Positions 1-7,852 of a stretch of DNA of 46,309 nucleotides are shown here, piece after piece. The stretch spans positions 1 through 46,309 of the forward strand of contig CAOKPF010000006.1 of the NCBI GenBank assembly GCA_948470565.1, given 5' to 3'. The notes beneath the pieces are model-generated. The model was not told the origin of the DNA. It ran no database searches and saw only the letters and a program-made list of their open reading frames with translations. Position 1 is the first letter of the stretch. Each line of letters begins with the position of its first letter. Source of the stretch: an uncultured Clostridium sp. Its GTDB lineage: Bacteria > Bacillota > Clostridia > TANB77 > CAG-465. Position numbers and translations under genes: made by a program.

Positions 1-1
1 C

Positions 2-109
2 AATACAGTAGATGGTTCAACATATAGTAGTGGTTGGTCAAAATATAATTTTACAGTAGAAGTATCTATAGGTGGTACTACAAAAACAGTATATGTATAT
101 GCTAATTAA
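2..109 (+). CDS. C-terminal end of a truncated (window-edge) protein, probably surface or secreted
   Basis: An open frame runs in from the window edge and ends with two stop codons in a row (TAA TAA). The 35 visible residues are rich in Ser, Thr, Gly, Tyr and Val and alternate like beta strands, as in the last domain of an extracellular Ig-like or adhesin-type protein. It ends Val-Tyr-Val-Tyr-Ala-Asn. A rho-independent terminator follows about 60 bases later. The family cannot be named from so short a tail. Confidence 0.55.
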   Translation, partial: NTVDGSTYSSGWSKYNFTVEVSIGGTTKTVYVYAN

Positions 110-166
110 TAATAACTTTAATAGCTAAAATAAAACTAGAAGGGGATGTAAAAAAGTCCTTAAAAA

Positions 167-205
167 ATGAGACTTGAGTCAAAAAAGATTTAAGTCTCAT
201 CTTTT
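167..205 (+). terminator. Rho-independent terminator after the window-edge gene
   Basis: ATGAGACTT (167-175) pairs perfectly with AAGTCTCAT (192-200) and is followed by CTTTTG. The flanks are A-rich on the left and T-rich on the right. Confidence 0.7.
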
Positions 206-315
206 GAGTAATAAATTAAAAAAAATAGATATTAAAAAAATTTTAATCATATAACGCGCAAAAAACTAAGACATAATTTTTTATGGGAAGAAAATATAAA
301 TGTCAAATAAAAAGT

Positions 316-638
316 GGTTCTTTCGCAATTTATGTGAAAAAACACTTCCAAATTTGATGTTTTTCTGATACAATAACATCAACAAATTTGGAGGTTAATT
401 TTTATATGGAAGAACTAATGAAAAAACTAGATAAAAAAATAAAAGTAATAAGTTATGAAGAGATTGATGGTATATCAAATATACACATTAAAAGAACTAA
501 TAAATCAGCAATATGTCCATGTTGTGGAAAGAAATCATTTAAAATTAATACAAAATATTTTAGAACAATAAAAGATTTACCAATTCAAGACAATAAAGGT
601 CCTTCTGCAATATTAATCACATAAATTGCGGAAGAACC
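316..638 (+). mobile_element. 323-bp MITE derived from an ISL3-family insertion sequence
   Basis: The ends are 22-bp inverted repeats (316-337 and 617-638) that match at 21 of 22 positions. Both start with GGTTCTT and contain GCAATTTATGTGA. The element is flanked on each side by the same 8-bp sequence TAAAAAGT (308-315 and 639-646), a target duplication of the length ISL3 transposases make. Inside is only the start of a transposase gene. It is therefore an internally deleted, non-autonomous copy that would need a full ISL3 transposase elsewhere in the genome. Confidence 0.9.
406..624 (+). pseudogene. Truncated ISL3 transposase: N-terminal zinc-ribbon fragment
   Basis: A GGAGG ribosome site (390-394) lies 11 bases before the ATG, so the fragment can be translated (72 aa). 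Residues carry the Cys-Pro-x-Cys-Gly zinc-ribbon half and the Arg-Thr-Ile-x-Asp-Leu-Pro-Ile stretch typical of the N-terminus of ISL3 transposases. The helix-turn-helix and the DDE catalytic domain are missing. The frame runs directly into the right inverted repeat and stops there. The product could at most bind element ends; whether it is expressed is unknown. Confidence 0.8.
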
Positions 639-692
639 TAAAAAGTTAATAAAAAGTGGAAAATAAAAAAGTGCAAGATATATAGAAATAAT

Positions 693-930
693 ACCAGGAT
701 AAAATCACGTTTAGTGCGTTTGAGCCGATCTTAAAACATAAAAATTTAACTACTAATAATATAATTTACATAAAACAATAGTATATTGTTTTAATATTAT
801 AAAATTTGTTTTTCAGGTTTTTTGATTTAAAATTCAAATAAATCCTAAAATATAGCCTTTTTACAATATGCAGTCAAAAATTATGTAAAATATTATACGT
901 GAAACGAAGTATACGCGATTTTATCCTGGT
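693..930. mobile_element. Putative 238-bp MITE-like element with imperfect inverted ends
   Basis: ACCAGGATAAAATC (693-706) is repeated in inverted form at 917-930. The similarity continues inward for about 18 more bases with mismatches (CGT, TA, CGTTT blocks shared), giving ends of about 32 bp. It has no coding potential. An inner hairpin made of AAAACAATA and TATTGTTTT lies near the middle. No clean target duplication is visible, so the element class is open. It sits between the ISL3-derived element and the MATE gene. Confidence 0.55.
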
Positions 931-1038
931 GCAGTTATTTTTTATATTGAAAAAATTTTTTACATATGCTATAATTAGATATGTCGACATTTTTTGAATA
1001 ATGTAGAATTTTGTTGTAAATTAATTATAGAGGTGTAT

Positions 1039-2322
1039 ATGAAAAAGATATTAAATAATGATATGAAAAAACAATTAGATTTATCACTTCCAACTGGTTT
1101 TGAGTGTCTAATGGGAGTATTTATTGGACTTATTGATACAGCTGCAATTACTCCAATTGGTAATTCTGCTGTTGCAGCAGTAGGAGCTATGGCATCCGTA
1201 ATAGATCTATTTTATTTATTGCTTCAATCTGTAAATGTGTCAAATAATTCAATAGTAGCAAGATTATTTGGAGCTAATAAATTAGAGGATATTAAAAAAC
1301 AAACAGGTACATCAGTTATAGTTGCAATTATATTTACTTTAATTTGTACTGTTATAACACTTTTAATCAGTCCAATTTTACCAAGATTATTTAAAGTAGA
1401 TACAATATGTTTAGTATACCTATATATACGTTTAATAGGAGCAGTACCAAATTCTGTAATTTCGATATTAAATGGACATCAAAGGACACTTGGAAAATCA
1501 AAAAAAGTAATGTATGTAAAATTATTCAATTTAATTTTAAACGTTATTTTAGATTTTTTAGCAGTAAAGCTAAACTTTGGAGTTGCAGGTGTTGCAGTAG
1601 CTACTGTAATATCAGATGTAGTTTCTATGATTATATTAGTTATTATGTCTAAAAATACTGTACAATATAAATTATCAAAAAATCATTTGAATGAATTATT
1701 GCCACTTGTAAAATATTCAGCTGAAGAAAGAGTATTCAAAAGGTGTAGTAATCTTGCATTTAATGTAATACTTTCAAGAATGGGAACTAATGAATATGCA
1801 GTATATGTTATTTTATTTCAAATAGTTAATGCTTTTGAGAATTTCTTTTATGGAGTAGGAGTAGGAGTTACGTCTAATATTGGAATAGCAATTGGTAAAA
1901 ATGATACAAATGAGTTAAAAAAGGTTGAGAACATAGTAGAAGACTTAAATATAGTAATGTCTGTAATTACTCCTATATTTACAATTTTATTGTTAAAATT
2001 TTTAGTACCAATATTAATTATAGATGAGGTAGCTTTGCAAATTGCTAATAATTGTACTCCGTTTGTAATTGTATGTACACTAATAATTCCAATATGTTGT
2101 GTTACAAGTGCAAGTTTAAGAGGACTAAAAGATTTTAAATATAGCGCTAAAACTATTTTTATATCTTCTTGTGTAGTAAAACTTGGAGTAGCAGTAATAC
2201 TTTGTAATACTTATCTTGGAATTGCAGGAGCTTTAGCGGCCCTTGCCATTAGTAATTTATTTACTACTGTACTTCAAGATGAAAGAATAGAGAAAGTAAA
2301 GAGTAACTTTTTAAACATATAA
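1039..2322 (+). CDS. MATE-family multidrug/toxin efflux transporter
   Basis: This is a 427-residue integral membrane protein with the hydrophobic pattern of about 12 transmembrane helices in two bundles. It is close to the usual 440-460 residues of MATE (multi antimicrobial extrusion) cation antiporters. The early segment 'GFECLMGVFIGLIDTAAI' and the paired 'VAAVGAM...N.SIVARLFGA' region match the N-lobe of the family. The start was placed at ATG 1039, behind the AGAGGTG site, rather than at an in-frame ATG 45 bases upstream that has no ribosome site. Substrate cannot be predicted. It is monocistronic, with mobile-element debris upstream. Confidence 0.85.
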   Translation: MKKILNNDMKKQLDLSLPTGFECLMGVFIGLIDTAAITPIGNSAVAAVGAMASVIDLFYLLLQSVNVSNNSIVARLFGANKLEDIKKQTGTSVIVAIIFTLICTVITLLISPILPRLFKVDTICLVYLYIRLIGAVPNSVISILNGHQRTLGKSKKVMYVKLFNLILNVILDFLAVKLNFGVAGVAVATVISDVVSMIILVIMSKNTVQYKLSKNHLNELLPLVKYSAEERVFKRCSNLAFNVILSRMGTNEYAVYVILFQIVNAFENFFYGVGVGVTSNIGIAIGKNDTNELKKVENIVEDLNIVMSVITPIFTILLLKFLVPILIIDEVALQIANNCTPFVIVCTLIIPICCVTSASLRGLKDFKYSAKTIFISSCVVKLGVAVILCNTYLGIAGALAALAISNLFTTVLQDERIEKVKSNFLNI

Positions 2323-2394
2323 ACTATAATATGATATATATAAATTGTTAAATAAAATAAATATGATAATTTTGTTAAAAGTTACATAAATATA

Positions 2395-2423
2395 TTGACG
2401 GTTATAAAAAGATATGTTACAAT
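2395..2423 (+). promoter_or_regulatory. SigmaA-type promoter of the 48-aa gene
   Basis: TTGACG (2395-2400) and TACAAT (2418-2423) are separated by exactly 17 bases, about 56 bases before the start codon. Confidence 0.7.
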
Positions 2424-2478
2424 GTTTTCATAAAATTCAAAAAGTAAATAATAATTATTATTTGTAGGAGGTATTTTT

Positions 2479-2625
2479 ATGTATGCACAAAGATATTGTA
2501 ATATTAGAAGAGCAATGGATAAAGAAATTTTATTAAAAAATGCTGAGCAAGTAGATAAATCCAAAAATGAAATTATATCAAAAGATAAAGAGGAAGAAAA
2601 AATACTAAAAATAAGGAGTATTTAA
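2479..2625 (+). CDS. 48-residue charged small protein, unknown function
   Basis: This short frame has its own strong signals: a near-consensus promoter (2395-2423), a TAGGAGGT ribosome site (2465-2472) and a following palindromic terminator (2669-2710). The product starts MYAQRYCNIRRAMDKEILL and is highly charged, with a Lys/Glu-rich predicted helix in the second half. It has no membrane segment or signal peptide. I do not recognise a family. Its independent transcription unit argues that it is real. The size and Lys/Glu-rich composition are typical of small clostridial housekeeping or sporulation peptides, but that is only inference. Confidence 0.6.
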   Translation: MYAQRYCNIRRAMDKEILLKNAEQVDKSKNEIISKDKEEEKILKIRSI

Positions 2626-2668
2626 TCTTGTATTTCTTCATAAAAAATTTATGGATTTTAAATTATAC

Positions 2669-2710
2669 AAAAAATCATTGAAAATACTATGTAATTTCAG
2701 TGATTTTTTA
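2669..2710 (+). repeat. Palindromic intergenic repeat, copy A (terminator-like)
   Basis: AAAAATCATTGAAA pairs with TTTCAGTGATTTTT around a short loop, followed by TATTTTT. It belongs to the repeat family also seen at 8085, 14198, 30446 and 39510. This copy has lost one A of the central ACATATGT. Confidence 0.7.
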
Positions 2711-2737
2711 TATTTTTCTATATTAAATAAAAATAAA

Positions 2738-2766
2738 TTGTCAAATATATTGGTTTATGATACAAT
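2738..2766 (+). promoter_or_regulatory. Promoter of the Dam-type methylase gene
   Basis: TTGTCA (2738-2743) and TACAAT (2761-2766) have 17-base spacing and lie about 25 bases before the coding region. Confidence 0.65.
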
Positions 2767-2790
2767 GTAATAAATAATAGGAGGTATAAT

Positions 2791-3702
2791 ATGCAAAATA
2801 GAATAAAACCGTTTGTAAAGTGGGCAGGTGGAAAGGGAAATATATTAGATAAATTAAGTAAATTTTATCCAGTAAATTTAAAAATGGGGAATATTGAGTG
2901 CTATATAGAACCATTTATTGGTGGTGGTGCAGTTATGCTTGATATTTTACAAATGTATAGAGTTAATGAATTCTTTGCGTTTGATACCAATATAGATTTA
3001 ATAAATTCATATAATGTTATAAAAGAAAATGTAGAAGAATTAATTGATGAGTTAAGAAAATTAGAAGAAAATTATTTATGTTTAGAAAAAGAAGAAAGAA
3101 AAGAATATTATTATAGTATAAGGGATAAATATAATTTAAATATAATAGCAAAAAATGATGTATCTATAAGTAAAGCATCTCAGTTTATATTTTTAAATAG
3201 AACTTGTTTTAATGGACTGTATAGAGTAAACAAAAATGGTGATTTTAATGTACCAATGGGAAATTACAACAACCCTAAAATATGTGATAGTCAAAATTTA
3301 AGAGCATTGTCAAACCTTGTAAAAAATGTAGTATTTGAATGTGGAGATTATAGTTTATGCGAAAAATATATAAAAGAAAATACATTTATATATTTTGATC
3401 CACCATATAGACCTTTAAATATTACATCAAGCTTTACTTCATATACTAAGGAAGAATTTGATGATATAGCACAAAAAGAGTTAGCCACATTCTATAAAAA
3501 TTTGAATGATAAATATAATATAAAATTAATGCTAAGTAATTCTAATCCAAAAAACTCAAATAAAGATGATAATTTTTTTGAAGAAATATATAATGGTTTT
3601 TATATAAATGAGGTATTTGCTAAAAGAATGATAAATTCTATTTCTGATAAAAGGGGTGAAATATCAGATCTTTTAATAACTAATTATGAAGCTAATATAT
3701 AA
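2791..3702 (+). CDS. dam: Orphan DNA adenine methyltransferase, Dam/DpnM (D12 class)
   Basis: The enzyme transfers a methyl group from S-adenosylmethionine to the N6 of adenine; Dam/DpnM relatives usually act on GATC. Residues 7-16 (PFVKWAGGKG) form the SAM-binding motif of the D12 class, residues 39-47 carry EPFIGGGAV, and DPPY (203-206) is the catalytic motif. 'LNRTCFNGLYRVNKNG' (135-150) is the family's DNA-recognition neighbourhood. The length of 303 aa fits. The ribosome site is TAGGAGGT. No restriction endonuclease gene lies next to it, so it is a solitary methylase, perhaps with a regulatory or replication-linked role. The GATC specificity is inferred. Confidence 0.88.
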   Translation: MQNRIKPFVKWAGGKGNILDKLSKFYPVNLKMGNIECYIEPFIGGGAVMLDILQMYRVNEFFAFDTNIDLINSYNVIKENVEELIDELRKLEENYLCLEKEERKEYYYSIRDKYNLNIIAKNDVSISKASQFIFLNRTCFNGLYRVNKNGDFNVPMGNYNNPKICDSQNLRALSNLVKNVVFECGDYSLCEKYIKENTFIYFDPPYRPLNITSSFTSYTKEEFDDIAQKELATFYKNLNDKYNIKLMLSNSNPKNSNKDDNFFEEIYNGFYINEVFAKRMINSISDKRGEISDLLITNYEANI

Positions 3703-4035
3703 TTTTACAAAAAATAAATCAAAAACTAATAAAGTTTTTGAAAAACGGTTCTTACAACTAATGTACAAAATCAGTAATTAAGTAATTATATACATATTTA
3801 ATAAACGTAAAAAATGATATTTTATTTTACAAAGCAATATAAAATATTTTAAAATTTAGGCGTAATAATAATTATATAGATTTTTATAATTTTAATCTGT
3901 AAATATTAATTAAAAATATATTAAAATAAAACTATTTTTAGTAAAGGTATTGACATAAAACACAAATTATTATATAATGTATGCGTAACAATATTGATAG
4001 CAAAATTTAATTAAATTTTTTAAGGAGGAATAGTT
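3703..4035. other. Intergenic region with a weak hairpin and one promoter
   Basis: No gene is seen. CAAAAACT/AGTTTTTG form a short hairpin just behind the methylase gene (about 3720-3740) that lacks a T-run. The rest is AT-rich sequence up to the promoter at 3950-3978. Confidence 0.5.
3950..3978 (+). promoter_or_regulatory. Consensus promoter of the 88-aa gene
   Basis: TTGACA (3950-3955) and TATAAT (3973-3978) are both perfect boxes with 17-base spacing, about 57 bases before the start codon. It is among the strongest promoters in the window. Confidence 0.8.
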
Positions 4036-4302
4036 ATGGTTGAACAAATTTTTGGAGGAATAGGAAAAGCAATTGACAAGGTAGGACTTACAGCAGCAAA
4101 GGTCTGCGTTGAGGGAAAAAATTATATTGAGAACTGTGTAGCATTAGATGATGCGAAAAAACAATATAAAGAACTTTGCCAGCGGATAGGTGAAAATCTT
4201 GTAGTAGGAGGTAACGTTGCTGATCTTTTGGTTGAAGCAAAATGTTTAAAAGAATTTATTGATGAGGCTGTTGAGTCAGGTGAATCGATAGAAAATTTGT
4301 AA
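4036..4302 (+). CDS. 88-residue conserved-looking small protein, unknown function
   Basis: It starts behind AAGGAGGAATAGTT and is read from a perfect consensus promoter. It ends just before a strong terminator, so it is a complete single-gene unit, probably well expressed. The N-terminus is glycine-rich (FGGIGKAIDKVG). A helical part with three cysteines (residues about 28, 38 and 48) and an acidic C-terminus follow. There is no signal peptide or clear membrane span. I do not recognise the family. The helical charged layout is compatible with a small cytoplasmic scaffold or stress protein, but nothing in the sequence fixes a role. Confidence 0.7.
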   Translation: MVEQIFGGIGKAIDKVGLTAAKVCVEGKNYIENCVALDDAKKQYKELCQRIGENLVVGGNVADLLVEAKCLKEFIDEAVESGESIENL

Positions 4303-4321
4303 ACATATTTTATTAAATAAA

Positions 4322-4369
4322 AAAATGTGATGATGATATGTAATGTATTTTTTCATCACATTTTTTTTA
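4322..4369 (+). terminator. Strong rho-independent terminator
   Basis: AAAATGTGATGA pairs with TCATCACATTTT across a loop, followed by a run of T residues. It separates the 88-aa gene from gpr. Confidence 0.85.
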
Positions 4370-4440
4370 TGTAATTTTTTTATCTAAAAAATTTGTAATA
4401 AATTTTGTAAATAACTTCCATAATATATTTAGGTGAGAAT

Positions 4441-5403
4441 ATGAATAAAAAATATTTAAATTTTAGAACTGATATGGCAGATGAAAGAGTAGATACATAT
4501 AAAAAGGTTCACAATTTAAGTGATATTGATGGAGTAGAAGTTGTATCAAAAAATGATGGAGATGTTGTTGTAACAACTGTAAATGTTTTAAATGAAAACG
4601 GAGCAAAGGCATTGTCTAAACAAATTGGAAAGTATGTAACAATGCAAATAAACGATCTTAATATAATAGATGAGGCAGGAAAAGAGCAAATAGCAAAGCA
4701 GGTATCAGAAGAGGTAAAGGAGATGATTGGGAGAGATGAAAAAAGTTCAATACTTGTTGTAGGGCTTGGAAATATGTACGTTACACCAGATGCACTTGGA
4801 CCAAAAGTAGTGCAAAACATAGATATAACTAGGCATATTTTAAACTTTGCAAAAGAATTAGTCGAACCAAATACTAGAGCAGTAAGTGCTATTTCACCAG
4901 GAGTTTTAGGAACCACTGGAATCGAAACATCAGAAATTGTTACATCAGTTGTATCAAAAACAACTCCAGATATGATAATTGTAATAGACAGCCTAGCTTC
5001 ACAAAGTGTACATAGAGTTGGAAATACAATTCAGCTTAGTAATACAGGTATAACTCCTGGAGCAGGTGTTAGGAATAAAAGAGAGGGAATAAATAAAGAA
5101 ACTATGGGAATACCTGTAATTTCAATTGGAGTACCTACTGTTGTTGATATGGCTACGATAACTAATAGTGCTATTGATAAGATGATAGAAAATGCAAAAA
5201 GTGAATTTGATGAATTTAATTCAAGTGGTATAAGTAGTAATACTATGCTTAAAGCATTAGAAACTTTTGAAGATGATACTAGATATGATATGATAGCAAA
5301 TGTACTTGACACAGAAAATTACATAGTTACACCTAAAGAGGTAGATGAATTAATCGATACCATGTCTGATATAATTTCTAGTGGTATAAATTTAGCTATG
5401 TAG
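4441..5403 (+). CDS. gpr: GPR endopeptidase (spore germination protease)
   Basis: GPR degrades the small acid-soluble proteins that coat spore DNA at the start of germination. It is made as a zymogen in the forespore and belongs to peptidase family A25. The 320-residue length is near the family norm. Residues 8-15 (FRTDMADE) resemble the autoprocessing/SASP cleavage site. Asp117 (in VTPDALGP) and Asp183 (in VIDSLAS) sit where the two catalytic aspartates of the Bacillus enzyme lie, offset by ten. The ribosome site AGGTGAG is close to the ATG. Two transporter half-genes follow at short distance, so they may be co-transcribed. Confidence 0.95.
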   Translation: MNKKYLNFRTDMADERVDTYKKVHNLSDIDGVEVVSKNDGDVVVTTVNVLNENGAKALSKQIGKYVTMQINDLNIIDEAGKEQIAKQVSEEVKEMIGRDEKSSILVVGLGNMYVTPDALGPKVVQNIDITRHILNFAKELVEPNTRAVSAISPGVLGTTGIETSEIVTSVVSKTTPDMIIVIDSLASQSVHRVGNTIQLSNTGITPGAGVRNKREGINKETMGIPVISIGVPTVVDMATITNSAIDKMIENAKSEFDEFNSSGISSNTMLKALETFEDDTRYDMIANVLDTENYIVTPKEVDELIDTMSDIISSGINLAM

Positions 5404-5439
5404 ATGTATACATGAAAATATATAGCAAATAATAATATT

Positions 5440-5796
5440 ATGATATATATAGTTGGATTAATTACAGGTGTATTAAATGGATTATTTGCATCTGGTGCTG
5501 GTCAGATATTAGTATTTTATTTAATATATATAATAAAACAAGAAACTCATATAAGCAGAGCTGCAAGTGTTAGTGTATTATCTATATCCAGTATTTTTGC
5601 TTTATTTGGATATTCAAAAATAGTAGATTTTGAAATTACTAAAATAATAATACTAGTAATAGTATCTATAATTGGTGGAGTAATTGGCTCAAAAATTATG
5701 AAAAAAATTCCAGCAGATATTTTAAATATAGTATCAGGAGTAATAATAATTTCACTAACAGTATATAGATTTTTTTCAAATGGAGGCAGTTTATGA
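5440..5796 (+). CDS. TSUP/TauE-SafE family half-transporter, N-terminal-like half
   Basis: This 118-residue, almost wholly hydrophobic protein has about four transmembrane helices. The opening 'GLITGVLNGLFASGAGQIL' carries the glycine-rich first-helix motif of the TSUP (sulfite exporter TauE/SafE, DUF81) family, whose members are normally about 250 residues with two such repeats. Here each repeat is its own gene: the stop of this gene overlaps the start of the next (ATGA, 5793-5796). The start codon has no clear ribosome site. The two halves presumably form a heterodimer. The substrate is unknown; anions and organosulfur compounds are typical of the family. Confidence 0.75.
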   Translation: MIYIVGLITGVLNGLFASGAGQILVFYLIYIIKQETHISRAASVSVLSISSIFALFGYSKIVDFEITKIIILVIVSIIGGVIGSKIMKKIPADILNIVSGVIIISLTVYRFFSNGGSL

Positions 5797-6182
5797 TATT
5801 ATATGTTATAGCATTACTTAGTTCTATTGTATCTGGTATGGGAATTGGTGGAGGAAGTATATTTATAATTATAGCTACTATACTAAATTTGCTTGAACAA
5901 AGAGATGCCCAAGCGTATAATTTGGTAATGTTTGTAGCACTTGGTATTGCTACTACTATTTTTAATTTAAAAAACAAAAATATAGATAAAAAATTAATTT
6001 TCAAATTAATTATACCAGTATGTATAGGTAGTATAATAGGGATAAATATAGCAAAACAAATATCCGAAGAAAACCTTAGAACTTACTTTTATATTTTTAT
6101 GCTAATTATTGGAATTTATGAAATAATTTCAAGTTTAAAAAATATTATAATGGCAAAAACTAATAATAATGAAAGGAGTTGA
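5793..6182 (+). CDS. TSUP/TauE-SafE family half-transporter, C-terminal-like half
   Basis: The 129-residue partner of the preceding gene is translationally coupled by a 4-base overlap, with its own GGAGG site (5782-5786). The first helix again shows a glycine-rich signature, 'IVSGMGIGGGSIFI', the repeat mark of TSUP proteins. About four membrane helices are followed by a short basic/Asn-rich tail. It is read together with the preceding half and probably with the 45-aa gene behind it. Confidence 0.75.
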   Translation: MILYVIALLSSIVSGMGIGGGSIFIIIATILNLLEQRDAQAYNLVMFVALGIATTIFNLKNKNIDKKLIFKLIIPVCIGSIIGINIAKQISEENLRTYFYIFMLIIGIYEIISSLKNIIMAKTNNNERS

Positions 6183-6186
6183 GTTT

Positions 6187-6324
6187 ATGGATTTTGCAAA
6201 AGGTGCAATGTTTGGTATTATGGCAGGTGCTGTAATTGGAGTTATGAACAGTGATAGTATATTAAATACATTAAAACAGGGAAAAAAAGGACTTAGAAGA
6301 ATGACAAGAAAATATGGTATGTAA
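6187..6324 (+). CDS. 45-residue small membrane protein, unknown function
   Basis: The gene starts four bases after the TSUP half-gene, behind GAAAGGAGTTGAG. The first 20 residues (MDFAKGAMFGIMAGAVIGVM) form one glycine/alanine-rich membrane helix. A basic amphipathic tail (KQGKKGLRRMTRKYGM) is expected to stay in the cytoplasm. The composition resembles small YtxH-like or spore-membrane proteins, but no family is certain. It is the last gene of the gpr-TSUP group, followed by a terminator-like hairpin. Confidence 0.7.
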   Translation: MDFAKGAMFGIMAGAVIGVMNSDSILNTLKQGKKGLRRMTRKYGM

Positions 6325-6349
6325 TAAGTATAGATTAGTAATGTTAAGA

Positions 6350-6394
6350 ATAGTTGAGTATACTAAATGTATCTTAACTATTTCTTTATTTTGA
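6350..6394 (+). terminator. Terminator of the gpr-TSUP group
   Basis: GAATAGTTGAG pairs with CTTAACTATT across a loop (one bulge, one G:U pair), followed by TCTTTATTTT. Confidence 0.6.
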
Positions 6395-6519
6395 AATTAT
6401 AATTTAAAATAATACACTAGAAATTTTTTATTTGTCTAATATAAACTATAACAGTTATTTAATTTTAAGTTTTTGTATCAGAATATTTGTCATACTCATA
6501 TAATAAAAAGAGGTGAGTT

Positions 6520-7413
6520 ATGATGAAAATAGGACTAGCATTAAGCGGTGGAGGAGCAAAGGGGGCTGCTCATATTGGAGTATTACAAGCATTAAAAGAA
6601 GAGGACATAAAAATAGATTATATATCTGGTACAAGCAGTGGTAGTATAATTGCAGCTTTGTATGCTGTAGGATATAATCCATTTCATATTTTAAGTATTT
6701 TTAATACATATTGTAAACATATTGCTGATTATGATAAAATGTTACCATTTAAATTAATGAACACAATTTTTACAGGAAAAATATCAATTTGTGGACTGGC
6801 TAAAGGTGATAAATTAGAAAGTATTATAAATATGTATATGAAAAATAAAGGAATTATTGATATTAGTCAAGTACCAATGCCACTTGCAATTCCAACAGTT
6901 GACTTAAAAACAGGTGAGGTAATATATTTTATTAGTAAAGGCGAAAGAATAGAAAACACTGATGATACTATTAATGCAACAAAATTTGATGATGATCCCA
7001 CATATTTATATAGTGGTTATTTATGTTCAATAATTAGAGCAAGTTCAAGTTTTCCTGCTGTATTTCAGCCTAAAATATATAATAAAAAAGTATTAGTAGA
7101 TGGTGGAGTTAGAGTAAATACACCTGTGTCAATTTTAAAACAGATGGGAGCAGAAAAAGTAATAGCAGTAAGCTTTGATAGAAATAAATATGTACCTAAT
7201 AACTTTAATATAGTGTCTGTTTCAATAAAATCATTTGATATAATGGGACATCAAGTAAACCAAGAGGAACTATCTTATGCAGATTATGTGTTAAGACCTA
7301 AACTTGATGATGTATCTTTATTAGATGGAAGTAAAACAAATTTACTAGCAACACAAGGCTATCAGGCAGTAAAAAGGGAAATTGAAAGTATAAAAGAAAA
7401 AATTCAAAGCTAA
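6520..7413 (+). CDS. Patatin-like phospholipase (RssA/NTE-type)
   Basis: This 297-residue cytoplasmic serine acyl hydrolase has a Ser-Asp dyad. The oxyanion-hole motif GGGAKG is at residues 10-15, the nucleophile elbow GTSSG at 37-41 (Ser39) and the catalytic Asp194 in VDGGVRVNTP. All three patatin signatures are intact, so it should be active on phospholipids or related esters. The start is ATG 6520, behind AGAGGTGAG, or the adjacent ATG 6523. It is a single gene bounded by terminators. The physiological substrate is not predictable. Confidence 0.9.
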   Translation: MMKIGLALSGGGAKGAAHIGVLQALKEEDIKIDYISGTSSGSIIAALYAVGYNPFHILSIFNTYCKHIADYDKMLPFKLMNTIFTGKISICGLAKGDKLESIINMYMKNKGIIDISQVPMPLAIPTVDLKTGEVIYFISKGERIENTDDTINATKFDDDPTYLYSGYLCSIIRASSSFPAVFQPKIYNKKVLVDGGVRVNTPVSILKQMGAEKVIAVSFDRNKYVPNNFNIVSVSIKSFDIMGHQVNQEELSYADYVLRPKLDDVSLLDGSKTNLLATQGYQAVKREIESIKEKIQS

Positions 7414-7414
7414 A

Positions 7415-7459
7415 TAAAAAAGAACTAACAGGTATATTAATTATCTATTAGTTCTTTTT
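7415..7459. terminator. Bidirectional terminator between convergent genes
   Basis: AAAAAGAACTAA (ending 7427) and TTAGTTCTTTTT (7448-7459) form a symmetrical stem with A and T flanks. It serves the patatin gene on one strand and the 124-aa gene on the other. Confidence 0.8.
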
Positions 7460-7477
7460 CAAGAATAAAAATGTTAC

Positions 7478-7852
7478 TTATTTGTTTAAAGTAATATTTT
7501 TGCATATACAAAATGTTATAATCTGAAATTCTATATAAAAATTTATACTAAATATTTTTGCAAATAACCACGTTAAAGCAAGAAAAATGAGTACAAATAT
7601 TATATAAGAAAAAATAAGTATAACTACAATAGATATAATTGTTGGAAATTTTTCTGTATGTTTATTAATTATTATTATTGTAATTATTATTGTAATAATT
7701 AATATAGTAATTGTAAGAATGCCAAAAGTAATATAAAAAAATGCTTTTTCTTGAGTAGTTAGCATAAAAACATTAGATACTAAAAGGCTAAAATTAAAAA
7801 TAATAAGCCATAATGTTAATTTTTTTAATGTAGATGATAATAATTTTGACAT
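7478..7852 (-). CDS. 124-residue membrane protein with four predicted helices, unknown
   Basis: After a short basic N-terminus (MSKLLSSTLKKL) come four hydrophobic segments. The second is almost pure Ile/Thr and is encoded by an ATT-rich low-complexity stretch. The ribosome site AAAGGAG lies 11 bases before the ATG. No family is recognised and there are no conserved polar motifs. It converges on the patatin gene and shares its terminator. Confidence 0.65.
   Translation of the reverse strand: MSKLLSSTLKKLTLWLIIFNFSLLVSNVFMLTTQEKAFFYITFGILTITILIITIIITIIIINKHTEKFPTIISIVVILIFSYIIFVLIFLALTWLFAKIFSINFYIEFQIITFCICKNITLNK

Noticed and set aside
4419..4425. CATAATA before gpr as a SigG -10 box
   Set aside because: A start point 7-8 bases on would fall inside the ribosome site of gpr, leaving almost no leader; the true forespore promoter could not be placed.
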